Positions 24,715 to 33,759 of a DNA stretch of 64,000 nucleotides are shown one piece after another. The position numbers were made by a program, and so were the translations under genes. The stretch spans positions 17,661-81,660 of the forward strand of contig CAYREX010000013.1 of the NCBI GenBank assembly GCA_964423505.1, written 5' to 3'. The number at the start of each line of letters is the position of its first letter. Position 1 is the stretch's first letter. Origin of the DNA: CAYREX01 sp964423505. Lineage in GTDB: Bacteria; Fermentibacterota; Fermentibacteria; Fermentibacterales; JCC-6. The notes under the pieces are model-generated. The model was not told the DNA's origin. It worked only from the letters and a program-made list of their open reading frames with translations, and made no database searches.

Positions 24715-26651
24715 GCGACCGGAGGAGGAGGAAGGCCCGCGAGCAGATGGAGGAGGTCCGGAGCGAGGCCCTGGACTTCGCCGGTATAGGCCTCTACCGC
24801 TACAGGTTCGACGGCACGGTGGTCTGGATGGACCGGGGCGCCCTCAGGCTGCTGGACCTGGAGGATACCTATCCCGACCCGGAGGACGTGGTGGGGATGA
24901 GCATAGGCGAGCTGATAGAGTACGAGGGCCCCCGCGGCCTCCTGAGGAGCGAGGTCCGGCGGAAGGGCCGCGTCAGGGACCTGCGCTATCCGTTCCGAAC
25001 GCTCACCGGGAAGAAGAAGTGGGTGCTCCACGACTCCTACCTGACCAGGGACACTACAACCGGCGAGGAGCTCATCCAGGTCATATTCAAGGACATCACC
25101 GACCTCCGGGAGGCCGAGCTGCACCTCGAGGAGGAGAGGGAGCGCCTGAGGGTGACCCTGGAGAGCATAGGCGACGGCGTCATCTCCACAGATACCTCCG
25201 GCAGGGTGGAGCTTCTCAACGGGGAGGCCGAGCGTCTCACGGGGTGGAGCTCCGACGAGGCGCTGGGCAGACCGCTGCCGGAGGTCTTCCGGATAATCGA
25301 CGAGAGGACCAGGAGGCCGGTCCGCAGCCCGGTGGACAGGGTCCTCGAGGAGGGCAGGGTGGTGGGCCTCGCCAACCACACTCTCCTGATAGCCAGGGAC
25401 AGGAGCGAGAGGGCCATAGCCGACAGCGGCGCGCCGATCCTGGACTCCGGGGGTGACATCATCGGGGTGGTGCTCGTCTTCAGGGACGTCGGGAGCGAGC
25501 GGAGGGCGGAGGAGGCCAGGCAGCGGGCCGAGAAGCTGGAGTCGCTCGGCGTGCTGGCCGGAGGCATAGCCCACGACTTCAACAACTACCTGACCTCGAT
25601 ACTCGGCAACGTCTCCCTGGTCAGGATGGGGCTGGAGGACGAGGGTCGCTCCGGCAGGGCGCTGGAGATGCTTCGGGACGCAGAGTCGTCAACCATCCGG
25701 GCGCGCGGGCTGACCGAGCAGCTGCTCACGTTCGCCAGGGGCGGCTCGCCGGTGAAGCGGATGGTGAGCCTTCCGGAGCTGCTCTGGCGCTGCGCGGAGT
25801 TCGCCCTCAGCGGATCGCCGGTCGCCCTGGACCTGGAAGTTCCCGAGGGCCTGCTGCCGGTGGAGGCCGACTCGACCCAGCTCGGCCAGGTGGTGGACAA
25901 CCTGGTCATAAACGCCAAGCAGGCCATGCCGGACGGTGGGGTCCTGCGCATATCGGCCGGGAACGTGAGCCTCGGTGCGGCGAACGACCTCGGCCTCCCT
26001 CCGGGCGACTACGTCCGCATCGCTTTCGCCGATGAGGGGATAGGCATAGACCGCAGGCACATCCGCAGGATATTCGACCCCTACTTCACCACCAAGCAGA
26101 GGGGCTCGGGGCTGGGCCTGGCGACCGTCTACTCCATCGTGAGGAGACACGACGGTCACATTGCCGTCGAGTCGGTGCCCGGCAGGGGGACCACCTTCGT
26201 GCTGCACCTGCCGGCCGGGGAGACCGAGGAGGAGCCGCTACCGGAGCCTGCCCGGGGCGAGCGGAGCGGCGGCGGCAGGGTGCTGGTCATGGACGACCAG
26301 CCCGAGGTGCTCCGGGTGGCCACCCGGATGCTGGAGAAGCTCGGGTACGAGCCGCATACGGCCAGGAGCGGAGAGGAGGCCGTTGAGGCCTGCAGGGAGG
26401 CTTTCGAGGCCGGCAGGCCCTTCGACGCCCTCATACTGGACCTGACCGTTCCCGGAGGCATGGGCGGTGTCGAGACACTGGCCCGGATAAGGGAGCGGTG
26501 GCCGGACAGGGAGATCCCTGCGATAGCCTCCAGCGGATACTCCACCGACCCGGTCATGGGCGAGCACCATGCGTACGGATTCAGCGGGAGCATGCCGAAG
26601 CCGTACGAGATGTCGCAGCTCTCCTCGACGCTGGCCGAGGTCATCGACTGA
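24711..26651 (+). CDS. Hybrid sensor histidine kinase with PAS domains and C-terminal receiver
   Basis: This 646-residue cytoplasmic protein has two PAS domains (about 20-140 and 150-265) and a dimerisation/phosphoacceptor region with H288 in GGIAHDFNNYL. The ATPase domain follows (NLVINAKQAM, DEGIGI, RGSGLGLAT). After a Pro/Glu linker comes a receiver domain with the acidic pair in VMDDQPEV and phosphoacceptor D577 in LILDLTVPG. No membrane helix is visible, so it senses an internal signal. The GTG start overlaps the kinase gene. No DNA-binding partner regulator lies nearby; the diguanylate cyclase that follows is a possible downstream partner. Confidence 0.9.
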   Translation: MSDRRRRKAREQMEEVRSEALDFAGIGLYRYRFDGTVVWMDRGALRLLDLEDTYPDPEDVVGMSIGELIEYEGPRGLLRSEVRRKGRVRDLRYPFRTLTGKKKWVLHDSYLTRDTTTGEELIQVIFKDITDLREAELHLEEERERLRVTLESIGDGVISTDTSGRVELLNGEAERLTGWSSDEALGRPLPEVFRIIDERTRRPVRSPVDRVLEEGRVVGLANHTLLIARDRSERAIADSGAPILDSGGDIIGVVLVFRDVGSERRAEEARQRAEKLESLGVLAGGIAHDFNNYLTSILGNVSLVRMGLEDEGRSGRALEMLRDAESSTIRARGLTEQLLTFARGGSPVKRMVSLPELLWRCAEFALSGSPVALDLEVPEGLLPVEADSTQLGQVVDNLVINAKQAMPDGGVLRISAGNVSLGAANDLGLPPGDYVRIAFADEGIGIDRRHIRRIFDPYFTTKQRGSGLGLATVYSIVRRHDGHIAVESVPGRGTTFVLHLPAGETEEEPLPEPARGERSGGGRVLVMDDQPEVLRVATRMLEKLGYEPHTARSGEEAVEACREAFEAGRPFDALILDLTVPGGMGGVETLARIRERWPDREIPAIASSGYSTDPVMGEHHAYGFSGSMPKPYEMSQLSSTLAEVID

Positions 26652-26734
26652 GGAACGCAATTCCTCCCCGCTGCCTTCCCCGATCGCTCATGGTAGATTA
26701 GGCGTCCCCGCCACCCCAAGGGAGGAGCCCTCGA

Positions 26735-27676
26735 TTGACCAAGGACCGCGGCAGGAACGATGGCGCCGGCGGCTGTCCCGACGGCCACGGACTGACGGAC
26801 GCCCTCCTGGAGACGGTCTCGGACGGCATCTGCCTTCTTGACGAAGGCATGAGGATCCTCAGATGGAGCCCCTCCGCGGTGGCCATTACCGGCTATTCGG
26901 AGGAGGAGGCCACCGGCTGGAGATGCTGCGACGGGATGCTGATGCACGTCGACGGCAAGGGCGAGACGCTCTGCGCGGACAGGTGCCCGGTAAGGGCCGC
27001 CCTGGAGGGGCGGGGCCCCGAGCCGGATGAGATGTACCTCAGGCACCGTGACGGGCACAGGGTACCGGTTAGGGTCAGGACCAGGCTCCTGGAGCATCCC
27101 GGCGGGGCGTCCGCTGTCCTCGAGGTCTTCTCGGACCTCTCCTCCGGCCCGGACCTGAGGGAGCGCATCGAGCGCCTGGGCAGGCAGGCCCTCCTTGACC
27201 CGCTGACCGGCCTGCCGAACAGGAGGCAGCTCGAGCGCGTTCTGGAGTCCGCTATGGCCGAGCGGGAGCGCTACGGGCTAGGCTTCGGCGTGGTGATGCT
27301 GGACCTGGACGGTCTCAAGTCGCTCAACGACAGCCACGGCCACGCGGCGGGAGACAGGGCCCTGCGCATCCTGGGGAAGACCCTCTCCGCCTCTGCCCGC
27401 ACCGGAGACGCGTGGGGGAGGTGGGGCGGAGACGAGTTCCTGGGCGTGGTGAAGCTGGTGGACCGGGAGAGGCTCCGTAACGTGGCCGACAGGATGCTCC
27501 GGCTGGTACTCTCCTGCTCGGTGCCCCTCGATGGCGGCGGCGCACAGCCCCTGTGCGCCTCCGCTGGAGCGGCGCTGGCCACCGCCGGCGAAGAAGCCTC
27601 GAGCGTTGTATCCGAGGCCGACTCGATGCTGTACAGGAGCAAGCGCTCCGGCGGATGCCGGCTGACACTGGGGTAG
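26735..27676 (+). CDS. PAS-GGDEF diguanylate cyclase
   Basis: This 313-residue protein carries a PAS domain (about 20-130) with a Cys-rich patch (WRCCDG, CADRCPV), then a GGDEF domain with LTGLPNRRQLE, LDLDGLKSLND, HAAGDRAL and the intact active site GGDEF (231-235). An RxxD inhibitory site (RTGD) stands five residues ahead of it, so product inhibition is expected. It should make cyclic di-GMP. The start is TTG behind GGGAGG. A TAGATT -10-like element lies at 26694-26699, so it may have its own promoter. Confidence 0.88.
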   Translation: MTKDRGRNDGAGGCPDGHGLTDALLETVSDGICLLDEGMRILRWSPSAVAITGYSEEEATGWRCCDGMLMHVDGKGETLCADRCPVRAALEGRGPEPDEMYLRHRDGHRVPVRVRTRLLEHPGGASAVLEVFSDLSSGPDLRERIERLGRQALLDPLTGLPNRRQLERVLESAMAERERYGLGFGVVMLDLDGLKSLNDSHGHAAGDRALRILGKTLSASARTGDAWGRWGGDEFLGVVKLVDRERLRNVADRMLRLVLSCSVPLDGGGAQPLCASAGAALATAGEEASSVVSEADSMLYRSKRSGGCRLTLG

Positions 27677-27689
27677 CGGGCTGAGGCCG

Positions 27690-28796
27690 GTGGTCGTGGC
27701 CGGCGGCGGCCCCGCCGGCTCCGCATGCGCCTTCAGGCTGGCCTCCCGGGGGGTGAGGTGCCTGCTCCTGGACGGTGCGGTCTTTCCCAGGGACAAGACC
27801 TGCGGGGGCGCACTCAGCCATCGGGGCGCGGCCCTGCTGCTCTCGTCGGGGATGCTCACCCGGCGGGAGCTCCGCTCCCTCACCCTGGCTGCGCGTACCA
27901 GCCTGGACCTCTACCGGAGGGACGAGCTCCTCTGCTCCTGCGATGCGGGCGGCCCGCCGGTGAGGCTGGTCTCCCGCCGGGACTTCGACGCCCTCCTCCT
28001 CCGGAGGGCCGAGGAGGCCGGGGCGGCTCTCCGGCAGGGAGAGGCGGTCCTGGAGGTGCGCCCCGGCGAGGTGACCACGTCGCTTGGGCGGTCGCTGGGC
28101 TGGTCCTTCCTCGTCGGGGCCGACGGAGCCCGGAGCGTCGTCCGGAGAAGCATAGGCGCGGGCTCGGGCAGGGGCCTCGGTCTCGGCATGGAGGTCTTCC
28201 TCCCGATGGAGCGGGTGCCTCCCGGCATCCGCGACCGGCTGGGCATAAGGTTCGGGGACATCCCCTACGGCTACTGCTGGACCTTCCCCGGGGCCGACTC
28301 TCTCTGCGCCGGGGCGGGGGCGGTGGGCAGCCCCGCTTCCGGGGCGGACGTCCGCGCGGGTCTGGAGAGGCTGCTCGGCTCAATCGGGGCCGGCCCACTG
28401 CAGACCCGGCCGGCGGGAGCGCCCATCCCCTCGCTGTCACTGCACCGGAGGATGGGCCGCGGCAGGGTCTACCTGGCCGGCGACGCCGCCGGCCTGGTGG
28501 ACCAGGTCTCCGGGGAGGGCATCAGCCATGCCCTGGAGAGCGGGATGCTGGTTGCCGACGCGATAGCCGGAGGGGGGGAGAGGGGTCGGATGCTTGCCGA
28601 GGCCCGGGCCGGCTGCATGGGCGTCGTCGGGGAATCGACTCTCTTCCGCCACCTGCTTTTCGGCAGGGCGCTGCAGCCGTCTGCCCTGCGCAGGCTGTCA
28701 GGCTCGCGGAAGTTCGCCGAGGGCTACTGGCGTCTGATATCCGGCAAGGTCGGCTACCGGCAGCTCATGTCGGAGCTGCTGCTCGGGAGTCGCTGA
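27690..28796 (+). CDS. Geranylgeranyl reductase-like FAD oxidoreductase
   Basis: This 368-residue protein begins on the FAD-binding motif VVAGGGPAGSACAFRLA and has FPRDKTCGGALS, GADGARSVVR and the conserved GDAAGLVDQVSGEGI segment of the geranylgeranyl reductase/p-hydroxybenzoate hydroxylase-like group. Members reduce polyprenyl chains or modify quinones and lipids. The start is a GTG 13 bp after the preceding stop; any earlier start would overlap it. The C-terminus meets the convergent transketolase gene with a 3-bp gap. Confidence 0.82.
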   Translation: MVVAGGGPAGSACAFRLASRGVRCLLLDGAVFPRDKTCGGALSHRGAALLLSSGMLTRRELRSLTLAARTSLDLYRRDELLCSCDAGGPPVRLVSRRDFDALLLRRAEEAGAALRQGEAVLEVRPGEVTTSLGRSLGWSFLVGADGARSVVRRSIGAGSGRGLGLGMEVFLPMERVPPGIRDRLGIRFGDIPYGYCWTFPGADSLCAGAGAVGSPASGADVRAGLERLLGSIGAGPLQTRPAGAPIPSLSLHRRMGRGRVYLAGDAAGLVDQVSGEGISHALESGMLVADAIAGGGERGRMLAEARAGCMGVVGESTLFRHLLFGRALQPSALRRLSGSRKFAEGYWRLISGKVGYRQLMSELLLGSR

Positions 28797-28799
28797 GCG

Positions 28800-30719
28800 T
28801 CAGCCCAGCTCCGAGACTATCCTCCCGGCTATCTGCTCCGGAAGCATGCCCTGCATCCGGTAGAGGTCCTCCGGCGCCCCCGAAACCCCGTACTCGGTTA
28901 CCCCGACCCTCATGAGCGGAGGCGACTCGGCCATCGGGGCCAGGGCAAGGGCAACCCTCGCTCCCATGCCGGTGTCCGCGTCGTGGTCCTCGCAGGTGGT
29001 CACCAGCCGGTATCCGGCCAGCTCCCTCATGAGCCTCGGGCTCATGCAGAGCGGGCAGCTCAGGTTGTACACCGCGGCGTCCACTCCCCTCTCCGCCAGC
29101 AGCTCACGTACCTCCAGCGCCCGGTAGACCATGTTGCCCATGGCCACCAGCGCGACGTCCGAGCCGCTCCGCAGCCTGTCGAACATCCCGTAGACGAACC
29201 TGTACCCGGGGCCGAAGTACGGCTCGCCCCCCTCCGCCGCTATGACCGGCTGCTTCGACCGGCCCATGGCCACGAAGAAGTTGCCCGGATGGGTCGCGAC
29301 GAACCTGATGACCCTGTCGGTCTGGTTGGGGTCCGCCGGCACGATGACGTTGTAGTGGTGGAGCGAGCCCATCAGGTTCACGTACTTGATGCACTGGTGC
29401 GTCTTGCCGTCCATACCGACGTCCAGGCCGCAGTGTGTGGCCACCACCTTCAGGTTCGTCATGTTGATGTCGTTCAGGCGGTGCTGGTTGAATGTCTCGT
29501 CCGCCGCGAAGACGCCGAAGTCGGCCCAGAAGACCACCTTGCCGGCTATGGACGCTCCCCCCGAGGCGCTGGCCGTGTTGTGCTCCATCACCCCGCACTG
29601 GAAGAAATGGTCCGGGAACTCGTCGGCGAAGGCCTTCGTCCTGACCGAGCCGGCCAGGTCGCAGTCGAAGACCAGGGGCAGGTCGTCCTGGTTCGTCCTT
29701 GCCAGGTCGAGCAGAGCCTCGCCGAAAGCGCTCCGGTTGTCGCCGACGTGGTCCGCGGGGTAGAGGATGGGGGCTCCCTCGAGGTCGAGGATGCTGTAGG
29801 AGAGCCTGAGGCTGAAGTCGGTCCCGTCCTCCCACTTCCTCTCCCTCAGCTCGCGGTAGAGCTCCAGGTCGTCCGGCTGCCCCAGCTCCCCGAGCGCCTC
29901 CCGGGCCTGCTCGCCGTCCAGCGCGCTGCCGTGGAAGCCGGGGTCGTTCTCCATGAAGGAGACTCCCTTGCCCATCACCGTCATGGCGAGGACGAGCCTG
30001 GGCGCCATGGAGGACTCCTGCGGCCTGAGCGCCCTGTAGAGGGAGGAGATGCTGTGGCCGTCGACCTCCACCACCTCCCAGCCGTCCGCCCGGTACTCCG
30101 CGGCGATGTCTGTGTACATCACCCTGTTGGTCCTGCCGGATATCTGAAGGCCGTTGCAGTCCACCACCACGGTGACGTTGTCCAGGCCGCAGGCCCTTAC
30201 GAACCGCCTGGCCTCGCCTATCTGGCCCTTCTGCTGCTCTCCGTCGCCCATCAGGACCCAGACCCGGTTCTTGATGCCCCGGGCCCTGTCGGCCACCGCC
30301 ATGCCGGCTGCGGCCGAGAGTCCCTGGCCGAGGTTCCCGGTGGTGAGCTCCACCCCCGGCACGGAGCGCTCTATGTGTCCCTCGAAGGGGCTCCCCGCCT
30401 TCCTGAAGGTGGCCACCGCCCGCTCCAGGTCGAAGAATCCGAGCCTGCCGAGCACGGAGTATACCCCCGGCGATATGTGGCCGTTGCTGACCACTATGCG
30501 GTCACGGCCCTCCCTGACCGGCGACCTGGGATCGACGTCGGCCTGGGAGTAGAGCATGGCCAGCACTTCCATGGAAGACATCGAGCCGCCCGGATGACCG
30601 CTGCCGGCCAGCGTCGTCATCCTGATGACGTCCCCGCGGGCCAGCCTGCAGAACTCCTTCAGCTCGGAGCGGACGTCCCCCGGTATCTCCGCCGGCCTGA
30701 ACAGGGTCCGCTGCATCAT
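28800..30719 (-). CDS. tkt: Transketolase
   Basis: This single-chain protein of 639 residues has the thiamine-diphosphate motif GDGEQQKGQIGEA, ending in DCN about 30 residues later. N-terminal GSGHPGGSMSSME, central MEHNTASASGGASIAG and a C-terminal transketolase domain are all present, so N and C halves are fused in the canonical way. It transfers two-carbon units between sugar phosphates in the pentose phosphate cycle. Two tandem ATGs (30719, 30716) overlap the FTCD stop, so it is translationally coupled to a histidine/folate enzyme. Confidence 0.92.
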   Translation of the reverse strand: MMQRTLFRPAEIPGDVRSELKEFCRLARGDVIRMTTLAGSGHPGGSMSSMEVLAMLYSQADVDPRSPVREGRDRIVVSNGHISPGVYSVLGRLGFFDLERAVATFRKAGSPFEGHIERSVPGVELTTGNLGQGLSAAAGMAVADRARGIKNRVWVLMGDGEQQKGQIGEARRFVRACGLDNVTVVVDCNGLQISGRTNRVMYTDIAAEYRADGWEVVEVDGHSISSLYRALRPQESSMAPRLVLAMTVMGKGVSFMENDPGFHGSALDGEQAREALGELGQPDDLELYRELRERKWEDGTDFSLRLSYSILDLEGAPILYPADHVGDNRSAFGEALLDLARTNQDDLPLVFDCDLAGSVRTKAFADEFPDHFFQCGVMEHNTASASGGASIAGKVVFWADFGVFAADETFNQHRLNDINMTNLKVVATHCGLDVGMDGKTHQCIKYVNLMGSLHHYNVIVPADPNQTDRVIRFVATHPGNFFVAMGRSKQPVIAAEGGEPYFGPGYRFVYGMFDRLRSGSDVALVAMGNMVYRALEVRELLAERGVDAAVYNLSCPLCMSPRLMRELAGYRLVTTCEDHDADTGMGARVALALAPMAESPPLMRVGVTEYGVSGAPEDLYRMQGMLPEQIAGRIVSELG

Positions 30720-32431
30720 TCCTCGCTCTCGAGTTCCCGGCGCACGGCCTCCCTCAGCTTCGCAGTTACCGCCCGCTCCACCGCGTCAGCCGCGCCGGCG
30801 CACTCCTCCAGGGCCCTCTCGGCCCTCTCCCGGAGCGAGGCGGCCAGCTCTGCGTCGTCCAGCTCCGGCAGGTTGATGAGGACGTTGTAGTAGGCGCCGG
30901 TGGCCGCCGCCCCGGCCGCCGCGGCGGCGACCCCGGCATCGGATACCGAGGACTGCATGCCGGAGGTCTCCAGGGTCGACGCCATCCCCACCATCTCGGA
31001 GCAGAGCTCGAGTACCCCCAGGGGCACCTCGATGGCGCGGGTGACCGCGGCCTGGACATCGCCGCCGGAGCGGGCGGCGTCCATCCACGCGTTGAATGCC
31101 ATTGTATCCTCGTCGATGGCGTCGAGCATCCGGTCCTTTATCTCCTGGGCCCTGGGCGCCAGCTCCCTCATCAGCTCCCAGCTCTCCCTGCGCTTCCTCT
31201 TCTTGACCGTCAGGTTCGCCACCATCGAGTCGAGAGACGCCGCCAGCGCTCCCATGAGGGCCGCCGCGGAGCCGCCTCCCGGGGCGGGGGAGTCCGTCGA
31301 GAGCTCGTCGGCGAAGTCACGGCAGGTCATCCCGGAGAGGTCGACGTCCCGCTCGGCCACCATGTACTCGATGATCTTCTCGGTCGGGTCGAACGGCGAG
31401 ACCTCCCGGAGCCCCATGGAGCGGATGGCCGTCTCGATGAGCTCGCTCTCGGGCACGCCGGTGGTCTTCCCCTGCCTGCCCACGCCTGAGAGCCCCTCGT
31501 GCTGCTTCTCGATGTAGTACCTGCCTGCCTCCAGCATCGCGGAGAGGGGGACGAGCCCCACCACCTCCGATCCGGTCACCCTGGCCCCGAGCTTCTCCGC
31601 CTCCTCCTTCACGGTCTCGTAGCCTAGGTGGAGCGGGGTTACGGATATGTCGGTCAGGTTCATCGTGACCTGGGCGGTGTCGTACTCCTCGATGTACCAG
31701 CCGGTCGCCTTGCAGCAGTCGAGCAGCCCCGGCTGCCTCTGCCTCCTGCCCTCCTCGTCCCTTACGAACTTCCACCTGTCGGTCCTGCGGAACCTGCCCT
31801 TGTCTCGGATGGTCAGGCCGATGTCCCGGGCAACCCCCGGGTCCTTCGTGTTCAGGTTGACGTTGTAGGCTATGAGGAAGTTGCGGGCCCCTATGGTGCA
31901 CACACCGGTGGATGCGACCCTGTCGCTCCACTCGTTCGGCCCGAAGTCCGGCTCCCACTCCGGCTTCCCGAGCTTGTCCGGTAGCGCCTCGTACTCCCCC
32001 TTCCTTATATCGGGCAGCTTCTCCCACTCCGGCTTCGACGCCGCCTTCTCGTAGAGGTAGACCGGTATGCCCAGCTCCTCGCCTACCCGCCTCCCGAGCC
32101 GCTGCGCCAGCCGGACGCAGTCGTCCATCGTGGCGCCGGAGACCGGGACGAATGGACAGACGTCGGTTGCGCCGTGCCTGGGATGCTCGCCGCTGTGCCT
32201 GCGCATGTCGATCAGCTCGCCGGCCCTCCGGATGAGCCTGAACGCCGACTCGACCACCGCGTCCGGGGCTCCGGCGATGGTTATGACGGTCCTGTTCGTG
32301 GCGGCTCCGGGGTCCACGTCCAGGACCTTGCAGCCGGAGACGCCGTCCGCGGCCGCCACCACCTGGTCTATGACTTCCCTGTTCCTGCCCTCGGAGATGT
32401 TGGGGACGCACTCGACTATGCTCCTGGCCAT
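30716..32431 (-). CDS. ftcD: Bifunctional glutamate formimidoyltransferase / formimidoyltetrahydrofolate cyclodeaminase
   Basis: This 571-residue protein has the formimidoyltransferase domain at the N-terminus (VECVPNISEGRNREVID, then RRHSGEHPRHGATDVCPFVP) and the all-helical cyclodeaminase domain from about residue 360 (DSPAPGGGSAAALMGALAASL). Together they pass the formimino group of formiminoglutamate to tetrahydrofolate and close it to methenyl-THF with ammonia release, the end of histidine degradation. hutH lies 18 kb away; hutU and hutI are not in the window. GGGAGG precedes the ATG. Confidence 0.93.
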   Translation of the reverse strand: MARSIVECVPNISEGRNREVIDQVVAAADGVSGCKVLDVDPGAATNRTVITIAGAPDAVVESAFRLIRRAGELIDMRRHSGEHPRHGATDVCPFVPVSGATMDDCVRLAQRLGRRVGEELGIPVYLYEKAASKPEWEKLPDIRKGEYEALPDKLGKPEWEPDFGPNEWSDRVASTGVCTIGARNFLIAYNVNLNTKDPGVARDIGLTIRDKGRFRRTDRWKFVRDEEGRRQRQPGLLDCCKATGWYIEEYDTAQVTMNLTDISVTPLHLGYETVKEEAEKLGARVTGSEVVGLVPLSAMLEAGRYYIEKQHEGLSGVGRQGKTTGVPESELIETAIRSMGLREVSPFDPTEKIIEYMVAERDVDLSGMTCRDFADELSTDSPAPGGGSAAALMGALAASLDSMVANLTVKKRKRRESWELMRELAPRAQEIKDRMLDAIDEDTMAFNAWMDAARSGGDVQAAVTRAIEVPLGVLELCSEMVGMASTLETSGMQSSVSDAGVAAAAAGAAATGAYYNVLINLPELDDAELAASLRERAERALEECAGAADAVERAVTAKLREAVRRELESEE

Positions 32432-32562
32432 ATGTCCTCCCGGCTCGGTCTCGTGTGCGGCGAGGGGGTCTACGACCCCGCCCGGTGTGAGTATCTATTG
32501 GCTGTCCGGCCCGCGCAAGCCGGAGAAAGGCCGCGGGTCCGCTGACGGGAGGAATATATGCG

Positions 32563-33759
32563 ATGAGGGGACTGGTAGAGGGGTTCTACGGCAGGCCGTA
32601 CGGCGAGGAGGGGAGGGCCCGTCTCATCTCGGCGCTCTCGCCCCTGCCTTCCGCCACCTACCTCTACGCGCCCAAGTGCGACCCCTGCCACAGGCTCCGC
32701 TGGAGGGCACCCTGCGGGGAGGGGGAGCGGGCGGCCCTGGCGAGGAGCATGCGCCGCGCCGCCGGGGTGGGAGTCTCCTTCATCTTCGGCGTGAGCCCCT
32801 GGGGGTTCGAGCCGGGCCGGTCGGACGCCGCTCGCCTCCGGGAGAAGCTCAGCCGAGCGCTCGACGATGGCGCCGCCGGGCTGGCCCTGCTCTTCGACGA
32901 CGTTCCGGAGAGGGCGGACGCCCGGCTGGCCCGGGCGCAGCTGGAGCTGGCCGATGAAGCCACCCGTGGCCTGGGATGCCCGGTTGTGCTCTGCCCGTCG
33001 GTCTACTGCCTGGAGCTCATGGAGTCGCTCCGCGGCTCAGCCTACCTGGAGGCCTGGAGGGCGGACTGCCCGGAGCGGTTCGACGTGATGTGGACCGGTG
33101 ACGGGGTGGTCAGCCGTGAGCTCGGTCCCCCGCAGGTATCCGCCGGGGCGGGCCTCCTCGGTAGGGAGCCCGTGCTCTGGGACAACCTCCTCGCCGACGA
33201 CTACGCCCTGCGCCGCATCTACCTGGGGAGCCCGGCGGGGAGGGTCGGCTCATCCGGCAGGGGCTACCTCCTGAACCCCTCCGAGGTCCTCCCCGTGGCC
33301 GTACATGCCGTGGCGGAGATGCTCGGGGCCGAGGGTCTGGAGCCGACATGGCCCGAGGACATCGGTCCGGAGAGCGCATGGGAGGTTCTCTCCGGCTTCC
33401 ATCACCTGCCCTGGTCGACGGCCCCGCCGGCTTCGGGGCTGCTCGACGGTCTGCGACGGCTCCCCCCGGACGGCGGCGTGGACGCGGGGGAGCTCCGGCG
33501 GCAGGCTCTCGGGATGGCCGACCGACTGGACCCCCTCGTGGACCGGCTGCCGGGGATCCGGGGCGGTTTCGACCTGCTGCCCTACGTCATGGACCTCAGG
33601 AAGATGCTCAGGTGGACAGCCGGGGCGCTCGACGCCGGTTCGGACGGATTCGACGCGGAGCTCCGGCGCGCGGCGCTGGGCAGGCTCCCCTGGGAGCACC
33701 CGCTGGCCCTGCTGGTGACCAAGCGGACACTGGGGACGGAGCGGGGAGAGGGGCCATGA
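32563..33759 (+). CDS. GH84-type beta-N-acetylglucosaminidase-like protein
   Basis: This 398-residue protein shows the GH84 (O-GlcNAcase/hyaluronidase) pattern: GLVEGFYGRPYGEEGR at the N-terminus, YLYAPKCDPCHRLRWR, the catalytic Asp pair in LLFDDVPE, DVMWTGDGVVS and VLWDNLLADDY. It should hydrolyse terminal beta-GlcNAc by substrate-assisted catalysis. There is no signal peptide, unlike many bacterial secreted GH84 enzymes, so a cytoplasmic substrate such as muropeptide sugar or glycosylated protein is implied. GGGAGG precedes the ATG. It overlaps the thyX-like gene by 4 bp. Confidence 0.85.
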   Translation: MRGLVEGFYGRPYGEEGRARLISALSPLPSATYLYAPKCDPCHRLRWRAPCGEGERAALARSMRRAAGVGVSFIFGVSPWGFEPGRSDAARLREKLSRALDDGAAGLALLFDDVPERADARLARAQLELADEATRGLGCPVVLCPSVYCLELMESLRGSAYLEAWRADCPERFDVMWTGDGVVSRELGPPQVSAGAGLLGREPVLWDNLLADDYALRRIYLGSPAGRVGSSGRGYLLNPSEVLPVAVHAVAEMLGAEGLEPTWPEDIGPESAWEVLSGFHHLPWSTAPPASGLLDGLRRLPPDGGVDAGELRRQALGMADRLDPLVDRLPGIRGGFDLLPYVMDLRKMLRWTAGALDAGSDGFDAELRRAALGRLPWEHPLALLVTKRTLGTERGEGP

